Source: Nelumbo lutea
Lineage: Eukaryota; Streptophyta; Magnoliopsida; Proteales; Nelumbonaceae
Length of the DNA stretch: 64,000 nucleotides
NCBI GenBank assembly: GCA_022828595.1
Contig: JAKGHH010000002.1
Coordinates: 42,626,222-42,690,221 of the forward strand
Direction: 5' to 3'
A program made the translations under genes and the position numbers. This document shows positions 33,001 through 44,460 of the stretch, piece by piece. The notes below the pieces were generated by a model. It did no database searches. It was not told the origin of the DNA and was given only the letters and a program-made list of their open reading frames with translations. Position 1 is the first letter of the stretch. Each line of letters starts with the position of its first letter.

Positions 33001-34211
33001 TCATTGGGATGTGTCACACGCCAATGCAAGAACAAGCATAGAACCACAAACCGAACTGCAATTAGCAACCTGCAACCAAAGTATTCTGGCAATAATGCTT
33101 CATGTTTGATTATAAGTTACAACATATAGACAGCTCCATTTAGATGCTTAAATATGTACATTTTTATATATATGGACAAAAATTGTGGAAACTAACGAGA
33201 GTGACCAACAGTCATTACCTATAAGGGCTGATGATTGCTGCTGGAATTGGCAATTTTCGACTGAGGGGCCTCCATGGCTTATCATCAGTTTCCACCATGC
33301 CCCCTTCAAGCCCTTCCCCATCATCGTCAGAGTCTTTACTAGGCCAAATTGCATTGCCATAGCCATACGTCCCCTTTGTCTCAAAAAGCCACCTATTATG
33401 ATCAAAGTCTCCTGTTTGGTTCCTCATAAGCAAAGACTTGTTTGTTGATTTTACCATAGACATTTTTGGGTCCATGTTATCTGGAGCAGGCAATGTCAAG
33501 GCTCTACTAGAAGTATCTGGTGGATCATCATCGAAATCTCCAACCCTATACGGCTCTTTGCACCCTGGACACAAACCTGTGCTCTTTTGTGCATCTAGGT
33601 AGCAGTCTCTGCAAATTTTGAACCTAGAGGAAAGCACAAGCAAACTCCTCTTACTATTTGCAGTTTTCATTTGGAAATCACCATTAAACAGATAGATAGG
33701 GTCTTATAGTCTCAAATAGGGCCTTAATTCTTAATGAAGAATTCAGCACAAACCTGCATTCGCAAGGGGTTACATCATTTCCTCTTTCATCCCTCATGAC
33801 CTTGCCATCGCAGGCGGGCATGGCACAGGCCGAGCCCTTGGCTCCGGCCATTTGTGGGTGGGTTACCTCTGAATCAATCACTTTATCCATGAGGTGGGCT
33901 CGAGTAACACTATTGAATCCTCCAGTAAACAAAGAATTGGACACGTATTGCTCCTCAGCTTTAACTGCAACCGATGTGTCCATTGGCTGATTGTCTGGCG
34001 TCGGAGGAATGTGCACTGTGTAGTTCATGTAGTCACCTGAAATCTCCCCAGACATATCAAGGTCCTCTCTAGAAAGGTTGATATAGCGCCCGCTCGAGGT
34101 CCGCCTAGCAAATTTTATTGCTTGCCCATTTTGGTTTCGGGAGCTCTGAGCTCCTGGACCTGCAGGGCTCCGTATTGCCTTCTTTGATGGATTCCTACCG
34201 AGAGATTCCAT
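30058..34211 (-). CDS. CslD: Cellulose synthase-like D (CslD) glycosyltransferase, six exons
   Basis: Exons on the minus strand are 34211-33754, 33623-33219, 33069-32265, 31964-31560, 31464-31127 and 31024-30058. All introns are GT-AG and the phases join to 1125 residues plus stop, the normal CslD length. A Cys cluster (residues 129-174) is RING-like. Two membrane spans follow (about 289-335). The GT2 catalytic parts are DDG (412-414), DCD (628-630), TED (823-825) and QVLRW (863-867); about six spans follow to the C-terminal FQFP. Known CslD proteins make a cell-wall beta-glucan in tip growth and cell-plate formation. The variable region (about 712-745) is short and lacks the Cys/Lys block of CslD3-type proteins. 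This may indicate a CslD1/CslD4-type member, but orthology is not settled. No stop or frameshift is seen. Confidence 0.97.
32019..32147. mobile_element. Foldback MITE F, copy 2, in CslD intron 3
   Basis: The left end TGTGTTTGGTTTGATAG and the right end CTATCAAACCAAACATA are inverted repeats inside the intron 31965-32264. The same ends are found at 11434-11537. It touches neither splice site. Confidence 0.75.
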
Positions 34212-34640
34212 ATTTCTGGAGTAGTATTTTAATCAAACAGTTTCCTAGTGATGCTTATTTTCCACAAGTTTCATAATTCCGCTAAGCAATGAAGCTGACA
34301 CAATCAGCAGAATCTGGAAACTTGCGGAACCGGCCCCATATAATTCCCCCCTTTCTCTGAAATAAACCAACCCTGAATAAGTAACCCCCTTAACTTTTGG
34401 ACAACATCAGAAATCAAGATCGTTTACTATTATTCCTCGTAATTAAAAAACAAAAGAAGAGCTTGGAATGAATATCAATTACTATATTACGTACCTCTAG
34501 TCTCTTGGATTGTTTGAGCGAACATCAGCGAGAAACAAGCACGTTGAGCATCCTTTCTTTAACTCTGCAAAAATTCTACACAGGTTAACCAGATCGAAAA
34601 CTATAAAATTTGTTTTCATGCAAGCTTATATAAAAGAAGG
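34212..34640 (-). promoter_or_regulatory. CslD 5' leader with a possible untranslated intron
   Basis: Upstream of the ATG a strong donor GAG|GTACGT occurs at 34495/34494 on the minus strand. Possible acceptors (TTGTGTCAG, TTGCTTAG) lie about 200 bp closer to the start, so an intron in the 5' untranslated region is likely. A TATA-like TTTTATATAAGC lies near 34637-34626. None of this can be fixed without transcript data. Confidence 0.4.
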
Positions 34641-35333
34641 GAGAAATGTCTGAGAGTAATGGTGCAGCAGATGATTCAGACATTGGTGGTTAGTTGAAAA
34701 AGAAGAAGAAGAAGACGTGATCATTAATGAACGTAAGTACCTGAATGGGAAAATAGGAAGCCGGAAGGAAAATTGATTGAAAGAAAGAGAGAAAGAGACA
34801 ATGCGTCAAAGAAGAAAAGGATGAGAAAAGATTGAATTTATGGTCAAAAATGTTCTCAAAGTCCTTACTTTCTTTGTAGTTTCTGGGATCGCGCGTGTTT
34901 GTAGGAGTGTTAATGGAGAAAAGACAAGTTAATGAAGATCGAATTAATGGTCCTTGGTTTAGGACCAACGATAAGTTACGTTAGTCGAAATACACAATCT
35001 CAATCATATCCTGTCTGATTCACAATCATATATATATTCACTACAATAGCAAGTGTATTTGTCTGGAATCTATATTATACACACTAGTCGAGTCCCAAAC
35101 GATGCAGGCTTTGTGAACCAAATTTGAAGCTTTTAAAGCAGAAATGCACAAAAGATCTCTATGACATTCTCAATTGACCAAAGCTCAACAAATTCCAATT
35201 TAAGCATGAAGGCATTAACTACTCGAGATCCGTGTGTTGCACGGGCTTTGTTAAGCGAGTTTGGAGTCAAAAAGAGCCTGAATTGAATTGGTTGAAGGCA
35301 AATGCATGCATTATTTTGCATTAGTTAAGTTAG
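34641..35333. other. Upstream of CslD, no gene seen
   Basis: A purine-rich stretch at 34696-34716 and 34775-34830 on the plus strand (pyrimidine-rich on the CslD strand) could be promoter-proximal. No reading frame is convincing. Confidence 0.4.
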
Positions 35334-35576
35334 TGTTTGGTTGCAGTGCAATATTATTTGCACTAGTACAAATGTGTGGCAGTGCAAATGAAAAAAAATG
35401 CAAATTCTCGTTTAATTTTGTTTTGGGTTTTATTATGTCTTAATTTACTTCATTCGTATGTCAATCAAACCAAATATGCTAAATTTTGAAGCAAAAATAT
35501 GTCAGAATTTACACTCGAAAAATTTGCACTGCTATAGTTTTGCATCAGTGCGAATTTGTTTGCATTGTAACCAAAG
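35334..35576. mobile_element. Foldback MITE G
   Basis: The left end GTTTGGTTGCAGTGCAA and the right end (reversed) CTTTGGTTACAATGCAA are inverted. Repeated TTTGCACT words lie inside. The element is about 240 bp with no coding capacity; the target duplication is unclear. Confidence 0.6.
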
Positions 35577-35689
35577 GCAACTACAGTAAAATTTTCAATA
35601 ATTTTTAAATTAATTATTTTGAAATTTAGTGAATAATTAACGAGAGGTTGTGCACTTATCAATGGAAGTATTTTAGAAACTAAGTGGGA

Positions 35690-36290
35690 GGCCAAATAGT
35701 TTTCGCCTGAAGATCGTAGGTCTCTAGATTGACCATTCAGGCCAAACAGGTCAGACTTCGACGTACATAATTTATAATTCTATCATACATGTAATATGTG
35801 TATTATTTTTATTTTTATTTTTACTTTTTTATATTTGTAAAAAAATGTTAAAATTTGGGAGTCAACTTTTTTTTTTTTTTAAAGTACAAGGTTTAGTGCC
35901 TTGTGATGCATAGATCTCAAAAAATTATCTAAACATCACTCCAATTGAATAAACAAATATAAAGTTATATAGCCTCTAGAATTTTCAGTATGTAACTTGT
36001 GATTTCATGACTAGGCGGGGCTAGAATATTTTATTAGGGGGCAAAAGCTAGTAAACATAGGTAGGGAGACCAAAATCTAAGTGCAATTTAAATGGATGGC
36101 TTGGGGTGGGGGGCATGACTCCCCTTTGCCACCCCTAGCTCCGCCCCTAGTCATTACCAGGGTCGAACATGTCAACAATTCAACACCTAGGTCAAAAGGC
36201 AAGTTTGAGGAAAATCTGATCGAGAATTACGACTAGGTGCCAAAATGAGTGATTTGACTATTTGGGTTAACTGCGGGTTGAAAACAATAC
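35690..36290. repeat. Dispersed repeat R3, copy 2, carrying a nested MITE
   Basis: Shares 'aatatgtgtattatttttattt', 'aaaaaaatgttaaaatt' and 'gcatagatctcaaaaa' with 24920-25420. It is interrupted at 36007-36154 by a smaller inverted-repeat element. Confidence 0.5.
36007..36154. mobile_element. 148 bp MITE nested in repeat R3
   Basis: The left end ATGACTAGGCGGGGCTAG and the right end (reversed) ATGACTAGGGGCGGAGCTAG are inverted copies. It lies inside R3 between 'gtaacttgtgatttc' and 'taccagggtcg'. No coding capacity. Confidence 0.6.
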
Positions 36291-38164
36291 TTAATGGTAG
36301 AAACCGGGTAGATAACAAAATAAATAGTATAATTATTTAAGTAATTTATTTAATTCTAACTGTCCTTAAGGTTACTAATAGTTATACTATTTATTTTGAA
36401 GTTTAATTAGTTGGTTTATAAATTATAATTTAATGAAATTAAAAATATTCATTAATGATAACTTAAAATCATTAATAATAATTATATCATTTAATAACAT
36501 AAAATTAATCACTTATTTAGTATTAACAAAGAAATTTAAATTAGTGGAATTTATTTAATCATTAAATTAATTATTTTTATTTTTATCAATAATTACAATT
36601 AAATGGAAGCATATTTAATGAGGTTAAATTGAATTTCCTTATTAGTAATGATTTTTAAGTTTATTAGTAATCATAGTATTTACATTTAAACTGAATTAAA
36701 TTTGTTATGAAATCTAACTAATGGAATCTACAACAATATTGTGTGTCTCTCCCTCTCTATCACCGATTGTCCGATTTCCGCAGCTCCGCTATTGTTTCTT
36801 CCACTATCCACTATATACTATAGCCATCGAAAACTGTCCAATTTGTTTCATGCTGATCATGCCGAAGCAGGTGAAGATGTTGTAACCTGCAATCAAAGCC
36901 TAGGTGAACTCAAAAGATTTGTAGAGGAAAAAAAGGAGAAGCCTCGTCATTACTTAATAAAATGTTACCAATAATTACTCTTGTTAAGCGAAAACTAAAT
37001 AATAGAAATATATAAGAATATATAATTATTTTATATTTTTAATTTTTTAAATAATTAATAATTATTTATATTCAGGATTCAACTATGATATGGAAAATGT
37101 ATGATTACGGAAAATTTTTTGACCAATCAACTGACACATACACACACACATATATATTATATATATTATATATAAAATCAAAAAGATTTAAAGCTTCATG
37201 ACAATAATATAAATTGTATTAATTATTCATCATAGTTTCCACAAAGAATTTCTTTATGTCAAAACATTGATATGAAAAGCTTGGGAAGATAATGTTTTAT
37301 TAGGAATGAAAATTTTATAATAATATTATTTTCTGAATTTCGTTATATAATAATACTTAAAAAATTCAATCATTTGATTTCATTCCTTAAGATTTTGTGA
37401 TCTTAGCTCTCATCTAGTTAATAACAAAGGTGATTTTGTGAACTAATCATGCTTTATATTCTTCATATAATTTCTCATATTTTCAAGACATTTCATGGGT
37501 ACCAATACAAATTATTTATTAAAATCAGGATACTTTTTAATGAAGACTACTAATGTTATTTAGAATGCAAAAGATGGTAATATAAAATAAATTGAAGATT
37601 ATATTTTTAAATATGTGGAGTAACAGTGTTATTATTTTCCCCATTGTCATCATTATCTAGGTTTTATTCCAAGTACTTGAGTTTTGACCAATCACGATAT
37701 TTTTTAATGAAGACTACTAATATTATTTAGACTGTGAATTCTATTTTACCATTTTATTCTATGCCATATCTATTAATAAATGAAAAATAATTAAATCATT
37801 TCTTCGGTTCATGTCTTTTTCATTAACCCATAAATCTTCTTGGCCTTCAACTTATAAGTGATTACTTTTCTTAAGGATAATATAGGTGGCCTACTTAATA
37901 CAAATAATTATTATTTAAGCCAAATTGAAATTCCTTTCAAACAAAAATTAAATTTGATTTTATTCTATGACTAATCATTTGGTTAAGTTATTAAAATCAT
38001 TTTGCACTTTCTATGACTATAAATTTTACTATTATTTCTTTAGCCTTTTTTTTGGAATAATTATACATATGTTTTTGTGTGTGTGTGCATTTTTTGATAG
38101 CATTTTAAATCTTTTATATATTTTACAACATTTTTCCATGTATAATATTTCCTTATAATGCTTT
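36291..38164. other. AT-rich intergenic DNA, no gene seen
   Basis: Very AT-rich. Two near-identical phrases, 'ttaatgaagactactaatgttattta' near 37538 and 'ttaatgaagactactaatattattta' near 37713, show a local duplication. A frame of 77 codons at 36741 starts in a CT-rich stretch and shows no family features. The region ends abruptly at the truncated LTR of element B. Confidence 0.5.
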
Positions 38165-38466
38165 TGTGCGAGGTGAAGTCTTGAGTTCGGATAGAAGTGT
38201 GGCTCGAACTGGCCCGGGGTGGGTCAGCTCGGGTTTTTGCTCTTTGCGCTCCTTGTAAGGCTCAGGACCTCTAAGGGAGAGCTCGGGTTCTTCCTTGGGG
38301 AGCTCGGGTCGTGGGTTCCTTCTTTTTTGGGGGAGTTCGGGATTCCTTTCCTTGGAGCTCGGGTTGTGGGCCCGCTTCCGTGCCGAGCTGGCGCTTCTTC
38401 CAGGTCACTCTCGGTTGCTTCCACGTGTCGCATGGCCAAGGGGTCAGGCCAAATCTCCCTCCATCA
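38165..38466 (-). repeat. 3' LTR of element B, truncated
   Basis: This 302 bp block matches only 47848-48147, the U3 beginning, of the 872 bp LTR. The outer 570 bp are absent and the block abuts AT-rich host DNA at 38164, so the sense 3' end of the element has been deleted. No target duplication can be seen. Confidence 0.9.
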
Positions 38467-38485
38467 ATTGCCCCCACTCCCCGTG
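38467..38485 (-). other. Polypurine tract of element B
   Basis: Directly inside the 3' LTR, the minus strand reads GGGGAGTGGGGGCAAT before the LTR start TGATGG. Element C has GTGGGGGGCAATT in the same place. This primes plus-strand synthesis. Confidence 0.7.
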
Positions 38486-38795
38486 CTCGGGGTCCTGACC
38501 CGACGTGGGGAGTTCATGGGATGACGGGTGGATTTGCCTCGTGACGCTTTGGCCTTGGTTTGGAGCTTCTCCGGTCTGACCTGCTTGTGTTTTTGGCCCG
38601 ATCAGGGCCGGCTTGGTTCGACCAGGGGTCAACCCCAGGTTGTGTGCAGCTCACGCGCGGACACCAAACGATTTTAAATTTTCAAACATTGAAAATGCGT
38701 ACTAAACTAACTTCTCCTCGGGGGGCGCATAGCCGGTTTTGCTGGGAGCCGTTGGATGGTTTTGATCTTGGCCGTTGGTGTGCGAGTACAGTGGC

Positions 38796-38803
38796 TATAA
38801 ATA
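38796..38803 (+). promoter_or_regulatory. TATA box of the antisense gene, element B
   Basis: TATAAATA in the context GTGGC-TATAAATAGTGGGGGG lies 146 bp upstream of the ATG at 38942. Element C has the same box in the same context (CGGC-TATAAATAGGGGG), 190 bp before its ATG. Conservation in two diverged copies supports a real promoter facing gag-pol. Confidence 0.65.
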
Positions 38804-38941
38804 GTGGGGGGCCCCTAGTCACTTTCCTTCGCCATTCTTTAGCATTCATTTCTTGAGCTCGCGTCCAAGGCTGTTAGCTCGCATCATTTTTCGTAGTTCG
38901 GTAGCTTTTCCCGGTGAGTCCTCAGCCCTCTTTTTGATTCA

Positions 38942-40813
38942 ATGTCTAGCTCGGGTAGCTTAGATAGTCTTCTTGGGGGTCAGATGCTGGTTCTACAAAC
39001 CGAGTTGCTGCCCTGACAACCTTAGTGAGTCCGAGGCGGGGCCCGAAGTAGAGCTCGAGGAAGAGCTCGAATTCGAGCCCGTAGGTCAAGTCACCTCGGG
39101 TAGCTTGGCATCCACCTCCCGTCGAGGTCGGGTACCAGATAAGTTCGGGCCGTCCACTATGACGCCCAGGAGGCTTTGGTCCCTTGTCGCTCAGTACAAC
39201 CTGCCCGGGGAGTATACTTACATTTTACCCTCGGGCGACTTCCCTTGGGAGCACGGTCCGGACGAGATCATGATATTCCAGGAGCAGCTTGTTGCCAGGC
39301 TGCGCCTTCCTTTCCACCCTCTCATCGTCGAGGTCATGAATCACTTCGGCGTTACTGTTGGTCAGCTCCACCCGAACTCCATTCGTAACCTTGTTGGGAC
39401 CATCTCCCTTTGTTGCAAGCACTGCCTTCCCTTGGACTTGGAAATATTTTTCGCCATTCTTATGCTCAAGAAACAAGCGGGTCCCCTGCCTGGACGTAGG
39501 CGGGCCTACTACTTGTCACCTTGTCTGAGGTTCAAGCTCTTGCACGATCTTCCAAATAAGGTCCCAGCATGGAAGCAGGACTACTTCGTGGTTCGAAGTG
39601 CCATGGGATGGTCGTTTCCTACCGAGTGGGGATTGGTTGTTCCTGACCCCGGTGCCACGTTAGAGGAAGAAACGATGAAGGGCCTCTAGGACTAGGCTCG
39701 ACTTGGACTCAAATGCGAAGTCTACCTGACGGAGGCCAAGCTTATTCAGGCCGGTCTGAGTTCGAGTAGGTTTCTTGCTCAGAGGCTTGCTTTTGCTTTG
39801 TTTTTATTCCCATCTTTTGATGCCGAGCTCCTTTTTGCAGGTGTTATGGAGGCAGAGAAAACTCAAGGTGCGAACTTGTTTGATGGAATGAGGAGGAGGA
39901 AGCGAGCGGCTAAGCGGGTCCATGCCGATCATTCTCGGGTTGTAGAGCCTGAGGCACCGAGAATGGAGCCTCCTGGGGAGCCCAAGGCAGCCCCTCCATT
40001 TCAGGAAGTGGCAGGGGTTCCCTATGCCGAAACATCTTATACCCGAGCTGTACCTTCAGGCTCGGAAAGTCATGATGAGGTTGAGAGCGTGCTGACGCCA
40101 AGCTACGCTCTTCGAAAAAGTAAGAAGGCTACTTGCCCTGAGGAGGTCGTGGCGTGGGCCGGTCTTCCTACGAATCTCATAGGCGCTCGTGCTGCATCTC
40201 ATGCCATGGTGGTAAGTTGGAGTAGTGTTTTTTTTATCAAGCTGATTTGTTCTCGTTTTGGCAGGTGAACTCCTCTATCCACGCTTTGGCAATCCAGGCG
40301 GAGAGGGGCTTAAAGCGAGCACAAGCTACCGAAGCGTCTTCCCGTGCTGCGCGAGTCGAGCTAACGAGGTCTCGAAGGGACAAAGAGACCTTAGGAATGG
40401 TGATGAGACACATGGCGGACCTGAAGTTGGACCTGGAGCATCAGGTCATGTACCTTCAGGATGATATCAAGGAGAAGACTGAGATCTTCTCTCAAGCTGT
40501 CGAGGAGGCGAAGGTGAAAGCCGTCGAGGATTACATCACTTCGCCGCGCTTTGACGACATGATGGTGGGCTCATTCAAAAGGGGTTTCAAGTTGAGCTGA
40601 TGGATGATAAGGAACGCGTACCCCGAGCTCGACATTAGTGCCATAACCACTTCGTGCATCACTCCGAAAATGGTTGTTGTAGCTAATGATGACATGGATT
40701 CTAAAGACAAAGCGGGACCTTCGGGTATTAAGAAGTCCCTTTTGAAGGCGAGGAAGATGTACCTCCGGGCTTGTGAGCTCGTTTGTGTTTTTTGTTTTTT
40801 GTTTTTTGGTTGA
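38942..40813 (+). pseudogene. Antisense gene of element B, PF04195-like protein with coiled-coil tail (3 exons)
   Basis: Exons are about 38942-39765, 39841-40211 and 40265-40813. Intron 1 is GTAGGT...TGCAG (phase 1) and intron 2 is GTAAGT...GGCAG (phase 0), as in A and C. Exon 1 holds the 'putative gypsy type transposon' domain: FQEQLVARLRLPFHPLIVEV, VGQLHPNSIRNLVGTI and WKQDYFVVRSAMGWSFPTEW. Exon 2 has a basic run (RRRKRAAKR). Exon 3 has a long charged helix (DLKLDLEHQVMYLQDDIKEK) and AYPELDISAI. Defects are a frame change between the ATG and residue 15 or so, TAG codons near 39687-39696, and TGA at 40598-40600 where C has CGG. The function of this protein in the element's life cycle is not established. 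Confidence 0.8.
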
Positions 40814-41355
40814 AGTGTAAGCAAGATTATTTTGCAATGAATAGTTCCCCTTTTTTGGGCAGTCCATTCTCTCTTTTCGCCAAGCTGACTATGTTGTCGA
40901 ACTGCTAGACTTAGGCCCCGAGGCGATTTAACATAGTAAGGCTATGTGCCCGATCTGTTCTCCGCCCGAGTTATTTAACATAGGCTGAATTGGGCCTTGG
41001 GCTATGCACCTCGGGATCCATACTTGTGTAGATTGCTTTCGTTGATGAGGTGCCGATGTCATCTTTAGCTCAGTATTCTGGCCCTTACGGTGCCAAGGTC
41101 CTTGTTAGATCGACATTCTGGTCCTTGGAGTGTCGAGGTCTTTGTTAGCTCGGCATTCTGGCCCTTAGGCTCTGGTAGTGGCTCATGGCCTGCTTACGGT
41201 GCTGAGGTCATCTTTATCTCAGTATTCTGGCCCTTACGGTGCCGAGGTCCTTGTTAGTTTGGCATTCTGGGCCTTAGGTTTTCGAGATCTTTGTTAGCTC
41301 GGCATTCTGGCCCTTAGGATCTGGTAGTGACTCATGGCGTGCTTAGTTTGATTAT
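40814..41355. repeat. Spacer with tandem repeats, element B
   Basis: Between the antisense gene and integrase, units ending 'gttagctcggcattctggcccttagg' recur near 41090-41330 at spacings of about 60-125 bp. They are homologous to the arrays in A and C. 'tgcaatgaatag' near 40836 may serve as a polyadenylation region for the antisense gene. Confidence 0.75.
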
Positions 41356-42433
41356 TTATAGGTAAAATCGTCTTAAGTTGATGATGTTCCATGCCTAGGG
41401 TATCTGTTTACCCTCCAGGGTCTCGAGCTCGTATGCTCCCCCAAGTACTCTCTTTACTCGGTAGGGTCCTTCCCAGTTCAGCTCGAGTTTTCCAACGCCG
41501 GGCTCAGGTACCATGACCTTGTGGAGAACTAGGTCGACATTGCAGAAGTTTCATTTCTTAACTCTGGCATTGTAGTACCGAGCTACTCTTTGCTGGTACG
41601 CCACGGTCCTGATGTACGCGAGGTCCCTCACCTCGTCAAGTAGGTCAAGGTTGGTACGTAGCTCATCGTTATTAGTATTGTTGCTATATGCTTCCAACCG
41701 AAATTGAGAGGATTTCGATTTTGGCTAGGATGACTACCTTCGTGCCATAGGTGAGGTCGAAGAAAGTTTCTCTGGTGGCGATCTTTTCTTCAGTTTGGTA
41801 TGCCCATAGGACACTGGGCAACTCGTCTACCCATAATCCCTTAGCTCAGTCTAGCCTGGCTTTTAGTCCGCGGAGGATAGCTCTGTTCGTGACTTCTGCC
41901 TGACCGTTTGCTTGTTGGTGTGCAACCGACGTGAAGTTTTGTCGGATCCCCATGTCTTGGCACCACTCTTGGAATTTGATGTCCTTGAACTGCTTGCCAT
42001 TGTCGGAGATCAACACCCGAGGTAGCCCGAAGCGGCACACTATGTTTTTCCAGAAGAAGTTCTGGACGTTTCGAGTTGTGATGGTTACGAGAGTTTCAGC
42101 TTCAACCCACTTGGTGAAGTAGTCTACTGCCAATACTAGGAACTTCCTTCCTCCTGTTGCTGGCGGGAATGGCCCAAGTAGGTCGATACCCCATTGTGTG
42201 AAGGGCTACAGGTTGGCGAGGCACTTGAGGTCGGTAGCGGGATGGTGGTGAATATTGGCATGCTTTTGGCACTTCTCGCACTTTCTAACTAGCCCGACGG
42301 CGTCTGCTTTCATTGTTGGCCAATAGTACCCCTGTCGTAGTGCTTTTTGGGCGACGGCCCTGCCCCTCAGGTGTCCGCCACATAGGCCTTCATGAATGTC
42401 GTGGAGTACGAGCTCGGCTTTGGGAGGTCGCAA
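41356..42433 (-). pseudogene. Integrase of element B
   Basis: The zinc-binding part has CEKCQKHANIHH (near 42270). The core has VDYFTKWVEAETLVTITTRN, LISDNGKQFKDIKFQEWCQD and a HQQANGQAEVTNRAI motif giving the Asp and Glu of the triad. The C-terminal domain ends LRRFYL before TAA 41358-41356. Frames break near 42140-42205 and 41840-41700, so it is not translatable. HPQANG has become HQQANG. Confidence 0.88.
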
Positions 42434-42479
42434 TCAGCACAGGTAGGGGAGCGTGTAGGATCTTCGATATAGCCGTCCT

Positions 42480-43320
42480 TCTACCATGACGTACTTGGCT
42501 GCTTGGCGCTCTACCCTCCTAGCGGCGTTGCGGTCAGCGGGGAGGGTTCCATGTAGCAGGAAGCTCGCGAGTGGACAATCCAGCTCGGTTCTGCTTGGGC
42601 AACAGGAGCGACCTCCTCTGCCCCTCGGAGAATGCTAGGCCGAGGTAAGTCCTCTATGTACACAGTTCTAATGGTGTTGCCACTGGTGCTGGCTAGCCGG
42701 GACAGGGTGTTGGCCTCAACGTTCTCTGACCTCGGGATTTTCTTGATGAAGTGTGACTGGAAGCTAAGTAGAGCCTCTTTTACCTTTGCCAAGTAAGCGA
42801 TCATAGTTGGCTCGCGAGCTTCGTATTCCCCTGTAACTTGGTTTACCATAAGTTGGGAATCGCTGCAGATAACTATGTGTTTTGCCTTTACCTCTTGCGC
42901 TAGGGCTAGCCCGGCTATCAACGCCTCATATTCTGCCTCATTGTTGGATGCTGCGAACTCGAAACGTAGCGCGTACTCCAGTTTTGTGCCACTCGGACTA
43001 TGGAGAACTACACCGGCTCCGCCGCCTTGCTGATTTGAGGAGCCATCTACGTGAAGGATCTAGGGCTCTTCATCCCAGTTCAGGCTCGGCCTAACCAGAA
43101 GAGATATCGAACTGGGTGTGACCTCACGGGGATCGGACTCAAACGGCCTGGGAGCACCGAGCTCACCCGAACTGGGAGCCTCGTGCTCAACCGGGCTGAG
43201 GACCTCGAAGTTGAATGTGCACTTTGCAACAAAATCCGCCAAGGCTTGAGCTTTGATAGCGGTTCATGGCTTGTACTGAAGGTCGTACTCACTGAGTTTG
43301 ATGGCTAACTTCGTCAATCG
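42480..43320 (-). pseudogene. Second (archaeal-like) RNase H of element B
   Basis: MIAGLALAQEVKAKHIVICS with SDSQLMVNQVTGEYEARE and the distal IPRSENVEANTLSRLAS (42921-42640) form the extra RNase H domain of Tat elements. It lies between reverse transcriptase-RNase H and integrase. The upstream connector carries EEP-stop-ILH (TAG near 43063-43065), the same Trp-to-stop change as in element C but not A. Confidence 0.82.
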
Positions 43321-44460
43321 ACCAGAGACCTCAAGCCTGAGTAATACTTACCTCAAGGGTTTGTCAGTGAGGACGATGATGGTATGGGCTTGGAAATACG
43401 GACGGAGTTTGCAGGCCGCAATGACCAGCGCATAGGCTAGCTTTTCTATCTCCGGATATCTTGTTTATGCTCCCTGCAATATTTTACTAACATAGTAGAT
43501 GGGTCATTGGACCCGATCTGCTTCCTTTATCAGTACCGAACTGACCACTTCGTCGCTTGCCGAGAGGTATAGTTTTAAAACATCGCCCTCTTCGGGTCAG
43601 GTCAACACTGGGATATTGACGAGGTATTTCTTGAGCTCGTCAAATGCGAGCGGGCATTTCGGGTTCCACTCGAACCCTTTGCCTTTTATTGCCTTGAAGA
43701 AGGGCAGGCAACGGTTTGCTGACTTAGACATGAAATGGCTCAGAGCAGCTATTCTGTCGTTTGGCCTCTAAATCTCTTTCACTTTTCAGGGTGGTCTCAT
43801 ATCTAGGATGGCTTTTATCTTGTCCGGGTTGGCCTCAATACCGCGTCGGTTGACGATATATCCTAGGAACTTACCCAATGTGACACCGAAAACACACTTA
43901 TTTGGGTTTAATTTCATGTTAAATTGGCATAGAATTTGAAAGACAGAACGCAGATCTTGTATCAATTTATGCGAAAATTGTGTCTTGACGACCATGTCGT
44001 CTATATAACATTCTATCTTTGTGCCAATTAAGGGTTGCAACAGCTAATTCACAAGCCTTTGAAAGGTTGCCCCAACATTTTTCAGTCCGAAGGGCATAAC
44101 CTTGTAGTAGTACAGGCCGAACTCGGTTACGAAGGCGGTTTTTTCCTCATCGGATGGGTCCATCCTGATTTGGTTGTAGCTCGAGTAGGCATTCGGGAAG
44201 CTTAGCAATTCGTGTCTCGAGGTCGCGTCCACTAGGCGGTCAATCCTGGGGAGGGGGAAGCAATCTTTTGGGCAAGCTCGGTTCAGGTCGGTGTAGTCGA
44301 CGCACATGTGCCACTTGTCGTTTGCCTTTTTTACCAGAACGGGGTTGGCTACCCAACTCGAGTAATGAATTTTCCTTATGAAGTCTGTTGCGAGGAGCTT
44401 CTCAACCTCCTCATCGACCGCCCTCCAGCGTTCTAGGGCTAAGTTGCGTTTCTTCTATCT
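43321..44460 (-). pseudogene. Reverse transcriptase and RNase H of element B
   Basis: MCVDYTDLNRACPKDCFPLP starts the palm (near 44307). TAFVTEFGLYYYKVMPFGLK, CYIDDMVVKTQFS (active site, near 44005) and KCVFGVTLGKFLGYIVNRRG follow. RNase H-type sequence (LYLSASDEVVSSVLIKE, near 43560) is next. All catalytic reverse transcriptase motifs are present, but TAG/TAA codons near 44044, 43786 and 43770 break the frame. A TAG stands at 44455-44457 just upstream, at the same codon as in element A. Confidence 0.9.

Noticed and set aside
30058..34211. Reading the locus as a CesA cellulose synthase
   Set aside because: The N-terminal Cys spacing, overall length and QVLRW context match CslD; CesA has a different zinc-finger spacing.
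36741..36974. 77-codon frame after a CT-rich start
   Set aside because: No family features, low-complexity start and AT-rich surroundings.
38224..38544. Several frames of 60-77 codons in the left LTR of element B
   Set aside because: They lie in LTR and polypurine-tract DNA, and the same region in the right LTR is not consistently open.
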